64,000 nt of DNA from Perkinsus chesapeaki (lineage: Eukaryota; Perkinsozoa; Perkinsida; Perkinsidae), in NCBI GenBank assembly GCA_013115145.1, contig JAAPAO010000001.1, positions 248,001-312,000 of the forward strand, given 5' to 3'. The notes beneath the pieces are model-generated. The model had not been told where the DNA came from, ran no database searches, and saw only the letters and a program-made list of their open reading frames with translations. Made by a program: the position numbers and the translations under genes. Shown in pieces: positions 10,617 to 23,430 of this stretch. The first letter of the stretch is position 1; each line of letters begins with the position of its first letter.

Positions 10617-11564
10617 GCATCCGACTACCCTCCTAAAAGCGTAGGAGAAAAAACTATAGCCATCACTCATTCACGCTACGTTTGTTATTCTGATACTGCT
10701 TGTCGATACCATACCCAGTCATGATATTTAGTCAGGGCGTAAAGCTCTGTTGGTCTCTACCGCTGTCGGGCTGCGTTATCGTATTAATGTTGCTGTACAA
10801 CTACGAATATGCTTTCTTGTACTCAACAAATACGAATCTACTTTTGACCGGCGGAGCACTACAGCAGCTTTAGTAACGCTCATCATTGATAACCACATTG
10901 TTTTCTTCAAGACGACCTCGAATGTTTTTGTTGTTGGACAAGTGTGGGTTGTCGTACTGAATCACATGAACATGTAAATGAGACGTTCCAATGCGGAAAA
11001 GGCATTGGCGCACCCCACCGGAAGAGTCGAAGAGCGAACACCCTCAACTGTGGATTGGTTACAAAGCTTTTCAAGTGAGCACCCGTAACGAGGTTTAATC
11101 GAGGAGGGCGCTAGAAATTCACTCGCACTTCGCTTACGAAGCCCGCGATGAACCCATACGTATCAGGGCGGTTTAAGGCAGTTGTGGAGAGACGACTCGT
11201 CTCAGACGAGACTTGACTCCGAATTAACCAACTCTAGATCTCAGTGCTGCCGGTGGTGCTAAATGGTATGAAATGATCCATCATTGTTTTAACGTCAGCT
11301 TAGTCACGCGGGAACAGATCACGCGCCATGAACGCAACGTCCTCCCGAAATTGCTTTCGTGTCTCTTCTCGGATATTGGCTGCACGGCTCGCTTCAGTCC
11401 CATCGATTTTATCTCGCGGGTCCCGCTTACCTGTCATGGAATGAGAACAGACGACCACAGAAAAGGCAGGCGCTCACGTCTTGTCTCTGGTTCGGTTTTC
11501 GACGGCGAACTTGGTTCAGGAAACCTATACACGTCCGGTAGACCTGGTGTCCTATGCTTCATCG
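10617..11564. other. Intergenic, no supported gene
   Basis: Contains a hairpin at 10988-11008 (CCAATGC and GCATTGG, 7-nt loop) and a second around 11200 (CTCGTCTCAGACGAG). A + frame at 11273-11590 has no recognisable motif and overlaps the 3' end of PIG-Q antisense. Confidence 0.5.
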
Positions 11565-14297
11565 TTAAAAGAGACGATCCCCAAATCTGAACAGACGCAA
11601 AACGATACTGTACGGGCGTAAGTCCGCGTTAGGCAATCGTACCACAGACGCTAACCAGCGAGAGCTTTCTTCCGGTAGTTGATGTATCATCTCCTTGAAG
11701 AACGCTCTGAGAACCTCTGATGATGGTAAGGGATGGCTGCTTAAGTCGAAATAGCACACTTCCCCGCTATTTCCCCTAGAGCCTGAGGGACACAGAGGAT
11801 GACGTGGAAACGGGAGCTTGTTAGAAAAGGACCTGTATTCTGCACGGGCATGAGTTTGATAGTTACTCCTGAGGGAAGCGAGTAGGTATCGGTCACTGAC
11901 AAGGCGAGCGGATATCTGAAAGAGGGCGAAGGAACACGATATAGGCGGAGATGCATTCGAGAGAAGCTTACAAAGGAAACTGATTAAAAAACGTGACAAT
12001 TGCCCATAGGGCCAGCTGGGACAGGAGCACCTATGGTCAAAGGTTGAATTGGCGGCGAAGTCAAGTACGACTCACCGATAGCCAAAGAAGCATGAAGCAG
12101 ACATAGAATACGAAAACGGTCGGCAAGAGGAACACGAACAGAGCAAGGAAGACCGCGCCGAGAAGTAGCTGTTCCAAGTCGAATGGATGAGCATCAACTC
12201 GTTCCCGTAGGATATTGTACTTCTTCCCTGAAAAGACCGTCAACGAAAAATAACTTTTAAGGGTACCTCGGAAAAGCAGGAAGAGCGTGTAGAGGTTCGA
12301 GGTGTTAGTGCTCCATAGGCGAGTAACACCGACGTAGACGAAGAATATGTGGAAGAAGACCACGGATAAGAGGTCTATGATGAACGCTAACTGAAAAACG
12401 ATAATAAACAATAAGACGAGATTGAAACAAGTGGAGGATTACAAGTACACTGGCACCACACGCACCGAGACAAGCCAGAATCAGCGGCACAACAACTTCG
12501 AAGTTATAGGCGACCCCTCCGCCGCCGCCACCACCGCTGAGATTCGCTCGTGCTTCGTCTGCAGTACAAGCCTGATATGAAATGGATGCTATATTGAAAC
12601 GAGCTCCTTACAGTCTGACAGGCACTAGTGTCATCATAGGCAAAGCAATATTTGATTAGTAGATTCCAGTAGTTTATAACTGTAAGAGATATGGTACCTG
12701 AGCTCGATAGCCATGAAAGAATGAAACCGGTTGATGATGCGCCGTCTCACCGACGAACTTCGCTAGATTCTTGTTCATTTGGAAGCCCGCTGGGCTCCCC
12801 ATCAACCATTCAACTAGAGACTGCAGGAAGTGCTCGTTGAGGTAAAAGTAAGCACGTCTCAAAGGGAGTAAAAAGTACGAAGGGGTAGACCAAATGAAAG
12901 CCGCTAACGTCTGAGATGGACACCAGCATAGCAGTTGAAGTTCATCATTTTTCTTACCAGCCCAACGGCAATATCAAGTCCTACGATCGATGCAGTATGA
13001 AATAAGCGAAGCCGTTGAACTGAACCACCTGAAACCCAGTTGTTAATGGAGTAGGACAGGCAGCCACGAGGCGCTCACTGTCCTGGTCTCCGACAGGGCG
13101 TCGGTCGCGCCATCCCCGCCAGAGGGCTGGCATCTGTAACCCTTGCCGAAGTCTATACCTCATTTGTGTGTAAAAGAAGGAGTACTCATACCATCTAAAG
13201 GATGACATAGCCAAGGAAGGCCTAGCGTAACTCCCTACCGATAAGCCTTCTTAGCCTGCTTTTTCCGCTGCGCGCCGCCGCGATTTTCCGGAACAACAGC
13301 ATCGGTTCCCAAGATACCACAGCTGATCAGTGAGAAGGCAATACACCACAAACCGCATATTCGGTCGGGCAGGGATAGGGGGAGTGAGCCAGACATATCC
13401 CGACGCTCAGGATTCACCGAGCAACGGTTAATCCACTCGATAGCGTTGCTCAACTGAGTGACAGGGGGATCCTCAGGTATTGGTGATAAGGCCGCACCTG
13501 AAACCATCAGCAACGGCTGCAGACTGTGAGAGAGCTGCAGGCCAGCCTACGTGCTTTAGGTGTTTGTTTCGTCTTTCTAATTCTGCTTGCCAGACCACGG
13601 GAAGGTTTGGCAGTCTCCACCGAATCACCACCGCTAGTGGCCGCATCCTCAGTGGCGTTGTAAAGCAACTTATCCAAGTCTAATCGTCTGGTTGAGTAGG
13701 TGTATCCAAGGGCCGGTGGGGAATATATTAGTATATGGATGGAGCTACGGTTCTCACAGATAGAGCCACCTAAGTCAACAAGTACCTGGGCTACCGGCCA
13801 GGAACGAGCCTGCTACTACCTGGGAGGACCTGTGGTAAAGCAACACCTCTACAGATCCCTAGAACCAGCAATGGCTGACTCTGGTCACGTGACTTGGAAG
13901 ACGTCGTGTCCACTTCATCAGACCGCCAAGTACCCAACCAATCCATAGATTGGAAGGAATTCACTGGACAGGCACCCTCGGCTACCTAAGGCAATGAACA
14001 CTGTGATCTGATGTGGGCATAAAACTGCCTCCTATTTACATTATACACATAAATAGTGTCTGCATCGATCCTTTCCCCATAAAGTTCGCCAGGCAAAGCT
14101 ATTAGACTGGAACTAGGAAAGTAAATCTGCAGTGCTTCGGCGAGACCGCCCCTAGTATCCTGTGCCGTTTCTGGTGGCGCTGGGCTGGACGGGTCCATGC
14201 AAGACAAGGCAGCCTGGCTTACTAACAGCTGGGAAATAAAAAATAACAATACTTTAGGACATAGGAGCGTTCTGTTAGGATGCTCGCTAAGCGACAA
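11565..14297 (-). CDS. PIGQ: PIG-Q/GPI1-like subunit of the GPI N-acetylglucosaminyltransferase complex
   Basis: PIG-Q is an ER multi-spanning subunit of the complex that makes GlcNAc-PI, the first GPI-anchor intermediate. The family core is clear on the minus strand: VEWLMGSPAGFQMNK, then LAFIIDLLSVVFFHIF, LFRGKKYNILRERVD, FDLEQLLLG, and a hydrophobic FLLPTVFVFYV; the C-terminal exon has EVCYFDLSSHPLPSSE. Exons with matching phase: 12076-12227, 12267-12390 (39-nt intron between), one ending at 12443, one with its 5' boundary at 13194, 13239-13497, and 13551 to about 13793. The last coding exon ends at 11565 (TAA). An N-terminal exon is likely at about 14041-14297. Other boundaries (12460-13190) and the true start are unresolved. 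Orthology is inferred from motif order. Confidence 0.75.
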
Positions 14298-14958
14298 GAG
14301 AGTTTGCTAGTCCATTGAGCTATAAATGGAATAACAACGTACAAAGCAGAGTGCGCCCCGACAAGGGGAGGGGCCATCCCGGCACAACTGTCGATTACAG
14401 ATCACCGATTCAAGAGCAGCTAGTAAAGCAAAAGCAGCCGCTCCTGGCACGGATCTCCTAATGCCAACATCAACGGCTTGCAAGGGCTCTAAGCTGCAAG
14501 CCCGCTACACAATCTCCAGTTTGATAACTGTGTAGGCAACAGTATCAATGCCCCCACAGATGACAATGCGGATCCAAGTCTTCACGGGAATTGTGATCAA
14601 GTGATGACTGATAGTCGCTATTCATCTCGTTCGACACACTCTCAGTGTCCTATAATGTACCCAACATTTACACATTCATCCATGAACTACAACATGCACA
14701 TGAGCTGGGTATAAAAATACGCCAGCGAGATGCACAGTATTCCGTCTATCCTACTGATATCAAACGGTATAACTGCTGGTTCTACCACGGATAGCTGGAC
14801 CGTTCTCAGTTGTACGATAGCTTGGTGGACTAAGGACCTCAAGGACCGCAAAGTGATTATCGCTTAGGGAGCATGAACTGTGCAAACGCAAGCCGCCGCG
14901 CTGTATGGCCAGAATCGCGGTTATCCGCCAAATACGGCATAGTAGCAATATCTTCCAA
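14298..14958. other. Intergenic, no supported gene
   Basis: Between the PIG-Q 5' end and the carrier 3' end. No motif-bearing frame; possible remaining PIG-Q N-terminal exon or promoter. Confidence 0.4.
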
Positions 14959-15500
14959 TTAAGACACAGTGCATTCTCTAACTGTTCTCATGACAAATGG
15001 AACAACAAACAGAGTCCCACCAAGGGCGAGTGTTCGTGCTAGAACGCCGGTCCACACACCGTGATGAGAGCTCCTTCTTATGTCTGCTAAGGCCGCCCTT
15101 ATAGTGATATCCTTAGCCTGCTGCCGAGCTGCTATGACACTCTGCGGATGAGACAGCGGACCAGCTACCAACGCGGCGAGGTATGCCGACAACACCTGCG
15201 GTTAAAATACGCGACATAGTTCTAGAATCGGCCCGATTCAATCGGGGCACACCTCGAGCCCTAGGTGAGGAGAGCCTCCGCTGAAGCGGTGCTGCAGGTT
15301 TGTTGTTAACCAATCACGGAGGAAAAATAAACAACCCGAGCACGGGACTTCGCGGCAGGCCATCATCAACGTTCCCCTCGGGCAGACCATTCTTCTTAAA
15401 GGGATCTGCTTGAGGGCCTTTACAGGAGATGTTCTCCACACGTGTGCCTTTGTAATGCAGTTCTCTACTGGTGATGCAACAAGTAGACCTCCAGCGGCAC
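14959..15500 (-). CDS. Mitochondrial-carrier-family-like protein (partial model)
   Basis: Two minus-strand exons look like the second and third repeats of a mitochondrial solute carrier. The first begins at 15500 after a CTTAG acceptor. It reads AAGGLLVASPVENCITKAHV, then RGTLMMACREVPCSGCLFFL, which matches the family pattern of small-residue helix, P-x-[ED], and RG..xxxREVP..G..F. The second (to the TAA at 14959-14961) carries AALVAGPLSHPQSVIAARQQ and a final hydrophobic segment ALGGTLFVVPFVMRTV. Carriers move metabolites across the inner mitochondrial membrane; the substrate cannot be inferred. The N-terminal repeat should lie upstream (a candidate is GACMDIVLNYPPWV near 15900-15950). The intron between the two exons is not defined precisely. 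Confidence 0.5.
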
Positions 15501-16235
15501 CTAAGTGTTACGTGGGTTCAACGACTGTAAGGAGACGCACCACCAGCGCAGGCTGCCAATGGCCCCGCTCCAAGTGATGTAGTGAGACGCTCCTGAAGTA
15601 CCCAAGTTGGTGCTGTACTACACAGTAGGGTACCTCACAGGCACAGTAATCACATACGACGACAAGGTAGCCTACCTCCGCCGCAGTATAGACCAAACAG
15701 CGATGATGGACCCTTGGCCTCAGGGATGCCACTAAGACCGGCTCCCAGTCGCTTAGCAATTACCTGACCGCAAGCCTGAAACGTGAGTCAGATTCCCTCA
15801 GGCGCGCAGGCGGGCAAGTGATACTAGGAGAAAGCTGACGGGAGTTCTAGCTCATGCGTGGCATCATCCAACACTCAGTGCGACTAACGGAGGTTGTTTA
15901 TAATCTACCCAAGGCGGATAGTTAAGGACTATGTCCATACAGGCACCGCATGCCACTCCTACAGGTTCGCTGTGGCTCATGAAAGATGAGGACTCGCGGC
16001 CATAACGAACGGAAAACTGGGCATGTTTCGAGCAGCTCACTATCACGGCCCGGCGCCCTCGACTGATGTGGACGGGGATTGTACGTCACGGTAGCTTTGA
16101 GACGATCCTGTAGAGTTTTGCCATCCTACTAGCAACGCAATAACATCAATTAAGCATCAACGACACAGTTAACAAGCTGCCACTATCGGGGAACATGAAC
16201 ACATGAAAACAAAGAGGTAAACCGAAAGGAGGAGG
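15501..16235. other. Upstream part of the carrier-like gene and spacer
   Basis: Minus-strand frames at 15508-15759 and 15864-16046 may include the first repeat of the carrier, but I could not join them with consistent phase. No other gene seen. Confidence 0.35.
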
Positions 16236-16664
16236 ATGCTAGGCAACAAGATCGTCTCCGATATTTTGCTTCTTTTTGTCCTTCAAGCGCCGACAGTATC
16301 TGTTCAAGTTGACGTCCTAATGTATCTTGCTGTCATGTACCCACCTTTTCAGCTTCGCAGCAGTGCATGCATATTTAACAGGGTCATGCCAGGCGCTGGC
16401 TTCAAGTGCCAGCGCCGCTGGGCTTAAGCCGGAGACACTATGAACAACTCGGGGTACCTTACCAGAGGAACAGTCCTTCTCTGCTGTCGCAGCGGAGCAG
16501 CAGCTGCAGCTTACATCGGCATCCGCTACGGAAACATTGTCAACTACAAACTCGTTGTGACGTTGAGCTATCCGAACACTACTAGTGACGGGTGGTATCT
16601 GTACTGCGAACCTGTCCGGCTATCCAACAGAAAGGTGGATGCGTTACCGATCTATACATGGTAA
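16236..16664 (+). CDS. Possible small secreted protein, two pieces
   Basis: An ATG frame at 16236 begins with a hydrophobic stretch (SDILLLFVLQAPTVSVQV) that could be a signal peptide and ends at a stop near 16427. A second ATG frame at 16440-16664 ends IYTW, right at a GGTAAGT donor. A 9-bp stem hairpin (16392-16416) lies between. The 3' part overlaps the last anoctamin exon antisense, which lowers confidence. No family recognised. Confidence 0.25.
16392..16416. repeat. Perfect hairpin, 9-bp stem
   Basis: GGCGCTGGC and GCCAGCGCC around a 7-nt loop TTCAAGT. Confidence 0.85.
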
Positions 16665-19054
16665 GTTTAAGGAAGGCAAGACACGTCGATGAAAGGACCT
16701 GTCCAGTTTGGTAATGTGCCAAGAGCCAGGTAGCTCCTACAAAATAGAGGACCGGGGATCGAATCCCAGCCCAGTCATTATCAAATATTTTCAACGTCCA
16801 CACTAGCAATGCCGAGTTAGTGAATACCGCCAGCCACGACAGAAGCTCTAAAATGGTATACCTGCCAATGACCGTATACGAGCGAAGAGCGTCTGGCTTC
16901 GATACCATGCCCCGATGTTGGGGGCATCGCCGGGCGGAGGCCGACGGAACAGATAGAACATCTTGAAGCCATCAACTCTGGTCTCGAATATGGCGAGCCC
17001 GAAGCCGATAACCTGCACGAGATGCCACGTGTGAAGGGACAGCCACCGCCGACCACTGCTAGGGGGAAGGTGAGGGAGAATAGCGTCATGTAGCCGTAAA
17101 GGAGGACCAGCTCACTGTAGTCGTGGAATGTACCTACCGGGGGTAATGAAAAGTGATAGCAAGGAGACATACCGTCAACTTCCAGACTGCCGTATTCAGA
17201 CTTTTTCAACGATTCTTCGATAAAAAATGCAATGCGGGCTTTTCTATAATGTACAGTGGAAAGAAAAGGAGTAACCGATTTTGGCCCACCCTGCCGAGGC
17301 ATCTGCTAGCGCAGGCTCATCATCATCGTTACGATGACCTACGAACGGCGGTTGCCACCATCAGCTACCAACCCTTACCTAGGGAGCCTATCCTCCACAT
17401 TAGACGCTTTAACCATGAACTAAGGAAGGAGCAGATGAGCCAGAGGTAGGCGGCTGGGTAACAGGTACGTGATAGGGGGTAGTGTGAGCTCCACTATATT
17501 CATGACGAATGTGATGAGAAGTATAGTGCCCTGTTGAGAGGTGAGCTCATAAAAGCAGTTACCAGTAACATGGTCGCGAGGGACCTGGATAAAGCCGAGC
17601 AGGATATCCACCAAGGGAGGGTCTCACCAATACTGTTTGTCGCTTGCCTCCATCAACTTCGATGATCTCAACACATCCCTCCACCCATGCCTTTACAAAA
17701 GCTATATAGAAGTATCTGAAGTAACCTCTGAAGAATCTTTAAGGATTCTTTGGACCACCATACACATTAAACCTGTTTACGAACTCGAACAGGAATGTCT
17801 TGACTATCAGGGCATCATTGAACTGTCGAGCAGTGCCTACCAACCCACACTGGCCTCCCACAGTTAACAACGACTGTCTTACGATAGTTCTCCCACTCGT
17901 TGAACTTCAACGACAAAAACTTGCCTATCATGGAGAAGACGAAATTCTGAGAGCCTGAGAAGCCGCCGCAGAATATGCCACTGCGGCCATGAAAGGTAGG
18001 TGGGCTACTGGAGGCCGCCGCTGTGACCACGTTGGCTATCGTCGCCTGGTCAGGCCTGCGTTCGATCCAATCACTTCTGACCTTCCCTATATACACAGTC
18101 AGAGCTATTATCACAGCCGCTATCATGACCAACAGGCAAAAGGATACAACTTGCCGAAGGAAACGAATCTGCGGGGGGCTACTGAAATGAGCTATCAGCC
18201 AGACGGTGCCTCACCTTGGGATTAAAGTACAGGTCATAGTCGTTGAAATCCACGGGGCTCCGACGAAGGGTACCTGCCGAGGCCATATTGCCCAATAAAA
18301 CCCGGGCTCATGCTGCCTGTGAAGTTAGGCCTGGTAATCTCCCCTTGTTGCTTTCCTCCCATGCCCCATGACATAGTCAGGCGGCCTTCTAAACGCCGCC
18401 AGTAGCCCAACAGGGCAGTCGACCACCCCTATCAGATATTACAGACAAGCAACGATAGCAGCCTACTATTATGATAATAACGAAAGACAAGTCCACAGCT
18501 GCCCTCGCTGGGATCTTTGCCGGGTCTCCTGGGCGGCAGTAAATATACTGCACCACAGAGGTAGCCGTGCCGACCAACGCCAGCGGCCATAACCATGACC
18601 AGAGATGATCAAGAAAGGCAAAGTATAGAGCAATACGCTCACCAAAATAGTTGCGGATACTATTGGAGTCCGGGCTGCGGAAATCGGTGAAGAAGGCAAA
18701 GGCACTCTTGGCGAGTGACCCAGCGCCTTTTGAAAGGCCCCAGGTGGCTGCCAGGGCCGACTCCACTTCGCCTTTGGCATCCTTGAACAGCTTAGAACGT
18801 TCCTCCAATGGTAGCATCGCTGTTACTATTCCCAAGGAACTTAGGGCTCCGTAGTCAATTTGACGTGCAATAATATTATATAACAGCTTCAAGCGTGTGA
18901 CCGATCCCCACGGGCATGCCATACCGTCCTCATCGCTCATCCTCCATATTCTAGGATTCTGCCCTGCCTCAAACTTCCCAAAGGCAGGCAAGTCCTCCTC
19001 TAGCCCAATCGCCCTCCAGTAGTTTACAAGTAACGGCTCTCTCTTAGTAAATAT
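16582..19054 (-). CDS. Anoctamin (TMEM16)-like channel or lipid scramblase
   Basis: Anoctamins are ten-TM membrane proteins acting as Ca2+-activated channels or scramblases. Family landmarks run in order on the minus strand: IRNYFGERIALYFAFLDHL, STALLGYWRRLEGRLTMSWG, RPNFTG, KFNEWENYRKT, KTFLFEFVNR, RYFYIAFVKAW, GNCFYELTSQQ, YGYMTLFSLTFPLA, then IFETRVDGFKMFYLFRRPPP and NIGAWYTILELLSW. Exons with consistent phase: 18467-19054, one starting at 18428 (38-nt intron), 17173 and upward, 17057-17133, 16906-17012, and 16582-16861 (stop TGA). Introns there are 38-44 nt. The middle part (17180-18420) is clearly coding in several exons but not every junction was fixed, and one frame change near 18270 is unexplained. 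The N-terminal cytoplasmic domain is not identified; a candidate exon starts with an ATG near 19812 (MSAVDKGSCC). Acidic Ca2+-site residues were not checked. Confidence 0.8.
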
Positions 19055-21800
19055 CTGAATAATATGGGATGCCCAAATGGTTAGAGATGTTCAAGGAGAT
19101 ACACTTCTACGTCGAAAATCAAAGCTAACACAGTCCATAAGGCCCAGAAAAGTGAAAGCTTCATTGGGGAAGGGCCTATTCGATTACCTCGCGGAACTAC
19201 TTAACAGTATAGCTACAGTGATAGCTTACATATCGCTTGTACCCTAAGCTGCTCCTATAGGCATCATTAACCCTCTTCATGGCTTCCCTGGGATGCAGTG
19301 ATAGACCATCGCTTGCTCGATGGTCCAGATACCTACAGCCAGTCAGTGATGCCTGGTAACAATCAGGCTTGTCGGTAGTTTATAGCAACCTCACAGAATC
19401 CCCTGAAATGTTTCAGTAAATATATCTTCCTTCCAAGTGATCACTAGAGGCATGCGCCAGTCTATTAAAGAAGGATGGAAGGGCTAATGCAGGTGAAGAG
19501 TTGCGCGGTGCGGCCAGCAGGAGGAAGTAATATGACAATTAATTCGCCATAACATATTTATAACTGATTTTAATATACCCTACTGCGATAGCACTTCCAT
19601 CATCCAGGGCATGCCCCTCCAAAGGCCGCACCGATGCGCCAATGTGCCCTGCTTACTCAATATAGCCTTTCCGTACAACATCACCTTGTGTCATGAGTAG
19701 CCAACTGGTTCCACAACAGCGACTCTCCGTGGCCTCTTTACCATGAAGTAGAGGCTCATCTTCCGAGTCAACTTGGGCTGAACAGCAGCTGCCTTTGTCT
19801 ACCGCACTCATAGTGAATCACGATCATCAATAATAGAGTTACACACCAATAAAAAGGGTGGCTCCGAGGCCTTGTATCCCCCTCACGGGTGGCATATTCA
19901 TAAAGAGTTGAACAGGTCGAGATGGGTAAAGGGAACTGTCAATCCTGCACGATCGACAACTTCACATAGATACTCCAATTTCCGTTCTTCGAGCTAGAAC
20001 ACACAGAGTCGAGGAAATCGGTGAGTTGGTATGCCACTTAAGAATGCAAGGCGAAGACAGTCGCAGCAACTTTGCATCACTACGAGAGACAGAGGTCCAA
20101 TCACGGAATTTTCCGAGAGCGAGGAATTTTCGATACGATCTTGCTATATCAACCCGGCGAGATAGCTCTTTCCCAAAACGCACATCCGCTACATACATAG
20201 TAACAGTGTGAGGCTCCCTCCCCAGGGAAATAGACATTATAGTTTCAGTATCAGTTCGAGCCTCTCTCCCCCATGGTCCGAGTTCCAGCGTAAAAGCGAT
20301 ACTGAAACTATAATGTATATTCCCCCAGTTCCCTCCCCACTCCCCCACCTCGACTACCTTCCAAATCGGAGTGATCTTCGGTGAGGAGCCTCCTACCAGC
20401 TCGCTCCAGTGTCATGTACATCGACACCTCAGACTCATAGCGATTCTGCAACTCTTTAGGCTCCGACAGAAATTTCTTCACAACCTACCAAACCACCACT
20501 AGTCAGTTGACAGAAAATCCAGTGTAGCAACGATACCATGTGAACCCTTAATCTATGTACTATTTCCTATTGAGGGTGGAGCTAAAGCGAGCTTATGGAG
20601 ACTAGTGTTGAGTGGGCATGAGAAACCCAGCAAACACAGTCATATAACTCTTCTGCGATATAGAGGATGGTATGTTTCATGGGCCATCCCCTACAACGAG
20701 CAAAGCATGTCTCTCGTCCACAGATATCGAATGATACCGCGGCCAATGGGGTCTGTTCCCCCAATTTGTTCACTATGTTTTATTAACCATGCCCCCCATG
20801 CCTACTCACTACTAGCCTACATGGCTTACATCTTCGATAGTACAGGTTATCATTAACTAAGCAACCAGGGTTCCATCTACGGCACGACTAAATGCTGGTC
20901 CACAGTTGGTACTTAGTCTCCTCTCATCCCTCTATGACAACCCCCATAACACTTACCCTAGCAATAGCCTTATAGACTTCCCTATCCGGCTCAGTCTGAT
21001 ATAATATATAATAACGACATAGTGGGTAATAGGTATAAGGGCAGCCTAACTCCCCAAACACTCTGACCGTTGTACATCCCATCATCCCTACATGGTTCAA
21101 AGCTCTCTGGATCGGTCCGGCGGCGGCTCAACTCGGTAGGATAACCACTACGGTCAGCTTCCCGCTGTAGATCCTGTAGGGTCGCACTTACCTGGCACGC
21201 AGTGATCTCATTCTACCGACTAGAATTGCCTCCAAGTCGGAAAAGCCAAGGCTCAAGAATCTCCTCTAGAGACCAAAGCTTACAAATTTTTTCGTCAATC
21301 TATAACAGTGAACCTCAATAACTGCGTAATTGTGATGATATAAAGTGCTGGTGATAAGGAAGCATCGAATGCTCCCCCCTCAAGAGCCATAAAATAGGTA
21401 TAGGCACCCACCCAGTTACTACCACTATCGTAACCGTCCTGCCGCCATCCACAGCTCCACTCAACTGCACAGGTAGACCGCAATGGAGGTATAGCTTAGC
21501 CAGCAATACCTAGCACGCTTGCATCTAGAACCTCACGATACAGCGTTAACTACCCGCCGGAAGAGCTCCAATACATCTGACCATTCCTTACCTCCATCCG
21601 AGGCTTTCCTTGAATCTGGTAGTGCTCGAAATGCACTAACCTGATGAAGAAGTCAAGACGAACCAATGCGGATAAACTGAGTCTACTAAACTACGGATCA
21701 AATTATTAATCCGATAAAATGAGTTGATTGGACAACTAGATCAGGGGATTCCCTAAACGGCAGCGAATACAAGCCTAGATATCGTCAAATCCGCTTGTTG
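19055..21800. other. Largely unassigned region
   Basis: Includes a possible N-terminal anoctamin exon near 19690-19812 (-) and a minus frame at 19962-20348 with a stretch (MYVADVRFGKELSRR) of unknown meaning. A hairpin lies at 19304-19325 (GACCATCG, 6-nt loop, CGATGGTC), and the long inverted repeat is listed below. From 20400 to 21800 I see no supported gene. Confidence 0.4.
20234..20316. repeat. Inverted repeat with perfect 19-bp arms
   Basis: Arm 1 at 20234-20252 (ACATTATAGTTTCAGTATC) and its exact reverse complement at 20298-20316, with a 45-nt spacer. Outside the perfect arms the flanks remain partly complementary (CCCTCCCC/GGGGA-type tracts). The resulting hairpin resembles a small foldback element. 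Confidence 0.9.
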
Positions 21801-23430
21801 CAGAATGGGTCTGATGCCATGGACCGAGGACAGTTGCGATAAGGAGGGAGCTAATTGCCAGCAACCCTACAAATGCTTGTTTCTCCTTCTCAAGCTGGAC
21901 CCGCTGCATGCTTCGGCCTGTCTCATAAACCTCCTCCCCTTTAAAGCATTTACCATACCTGAACCACGACCACTCTTACACTATGAACCCCCCCGACCAA
22001 AAGCCATCAAAGGTAAGATCTAGTAAGGAGCCATAGTACATTTTGAAACGCTTCTGTACGCCAGTAATGACTCACATGCTGACAGCTTCATCCTCAGTAA
22101 TGATTCTCTTCATCTGATTGCTCTTCCTCATTCCCTCATCCAACCCATTCGGCATGGTCAAGGCTACCATCTGGCAACGTGTATTAACAAGGCTACCAAA
22201 GATGGGAGTGGCTCACCCAATCGTAACGCTCAGTGTGGCATGGATCACTGTGACTGATAGAAGTAATGTGACCAACAAGTATCCTCCCACTTACTCTATT
22301 GCTTTGATTTCCCCCTTGAAAGCAGCAGTGAGCTCCTCTATATTCACCACTGGATGGTCATCAGCAAGCATCTTGGCACGTACCATGCCTCCTCCTAACA
22401 CGCAATAGGGACAGTTGGAGAGGCACTATAAATACCTGATGGAGCTTTAGAGTTTGATGAACTCATATGTGACGCAACATTTAAAGGGGCCTGAAAAAGT
22501 GATGAGTACTTGCCATTAACTAACTTCAAACACTATGCGCGGTGTGATGCGTTGAGAAACAGCGAGATTTATCAAGAGTCCAAGATAACTATCAGCGTAA
22601 TTCCAGAAGTTTTTCTATGAGACTGTTGTGTAGGTGGCATGGCAATAGCGCAAGCGAACGCGCGGGATTCCTGATGGGAGAGGCTCAATCATCAGTACTT
22701 TGCCTCTATGCCTATCGACCCTGTATCAAGCCTGTCCATGATGGGCTTGGCCAAAGCCACCCTACTACCACTAAAGCTTGCTTGTGCTGCTGGGGGTAGG
22801 AGGAGGCGATGATGATATCTATCAAGGTCATCTAAGGTACTTCTAGTGGTGCTCATGTTGCTGCTGCTCCCTTGGTCGGGGCTGCCCATATGATTGAACC
22901 CTCTAGTCTGGCGGTTAAGGCATCAGCAGCAGCCATCAGTAGTGCATCACTCCTCTCCCATCATCCTCTGTATTAGGTGGTAAGGCGGGCACCGCGGTAG
23001 CAGCCACCGCTCCACCGCCACCACAGGGGCAGTCTATTCTGGACAACGGCCACCAACATGATTTCTGGTGGCAAGTCACACACGAGGTTAATCGCCTTCC
23101 TGCTCGCTGGGCTGGAGATCTGGTTTAGGGCCAGGGACTGAGTGCCGATCAGTTGAAGCATCCAGAGGCAATGGGAATCACTTCTGAGGATGGTGAGTTG
23201 TGTCGGCTGTCCCCCTCTGTCTGTTATTATGGTTCTGACAGTACCTGTGAGCGCCGTTCCCAATCCCTACGCCATGACAACTAAACCCACTGGCAGCATG
23301 TGGGGTCCGTGGCATTACTCTCAAAATGGCGGACAAAGTCAGGACATGACGAACGTTATTGACCAAGCAAACCAAGTAGCCTTCAATAACTAATAATAGT
23401 ACCCCTCATATCAGCTGACATCGAGCTTAG
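21801..23430. other. Unresolved, possibly 5' exons of the unknown gene at 23431
   Basis: Several open stretches on + (for example around 22140-22400 and 22830-22970, Ala-rich) and a Pro-rich one near 22995-23040 look weakly coding, but I could not link them. Nothing recognised. Confidence 0.3.

Noticed and set aside
16745-16770. tRNA-like B box (GGATTCGATCCCC on the minus strand)
   Set aside because: It lies inside the last anoctamin exon, which is in frame across it, and there is no cloverleaf.
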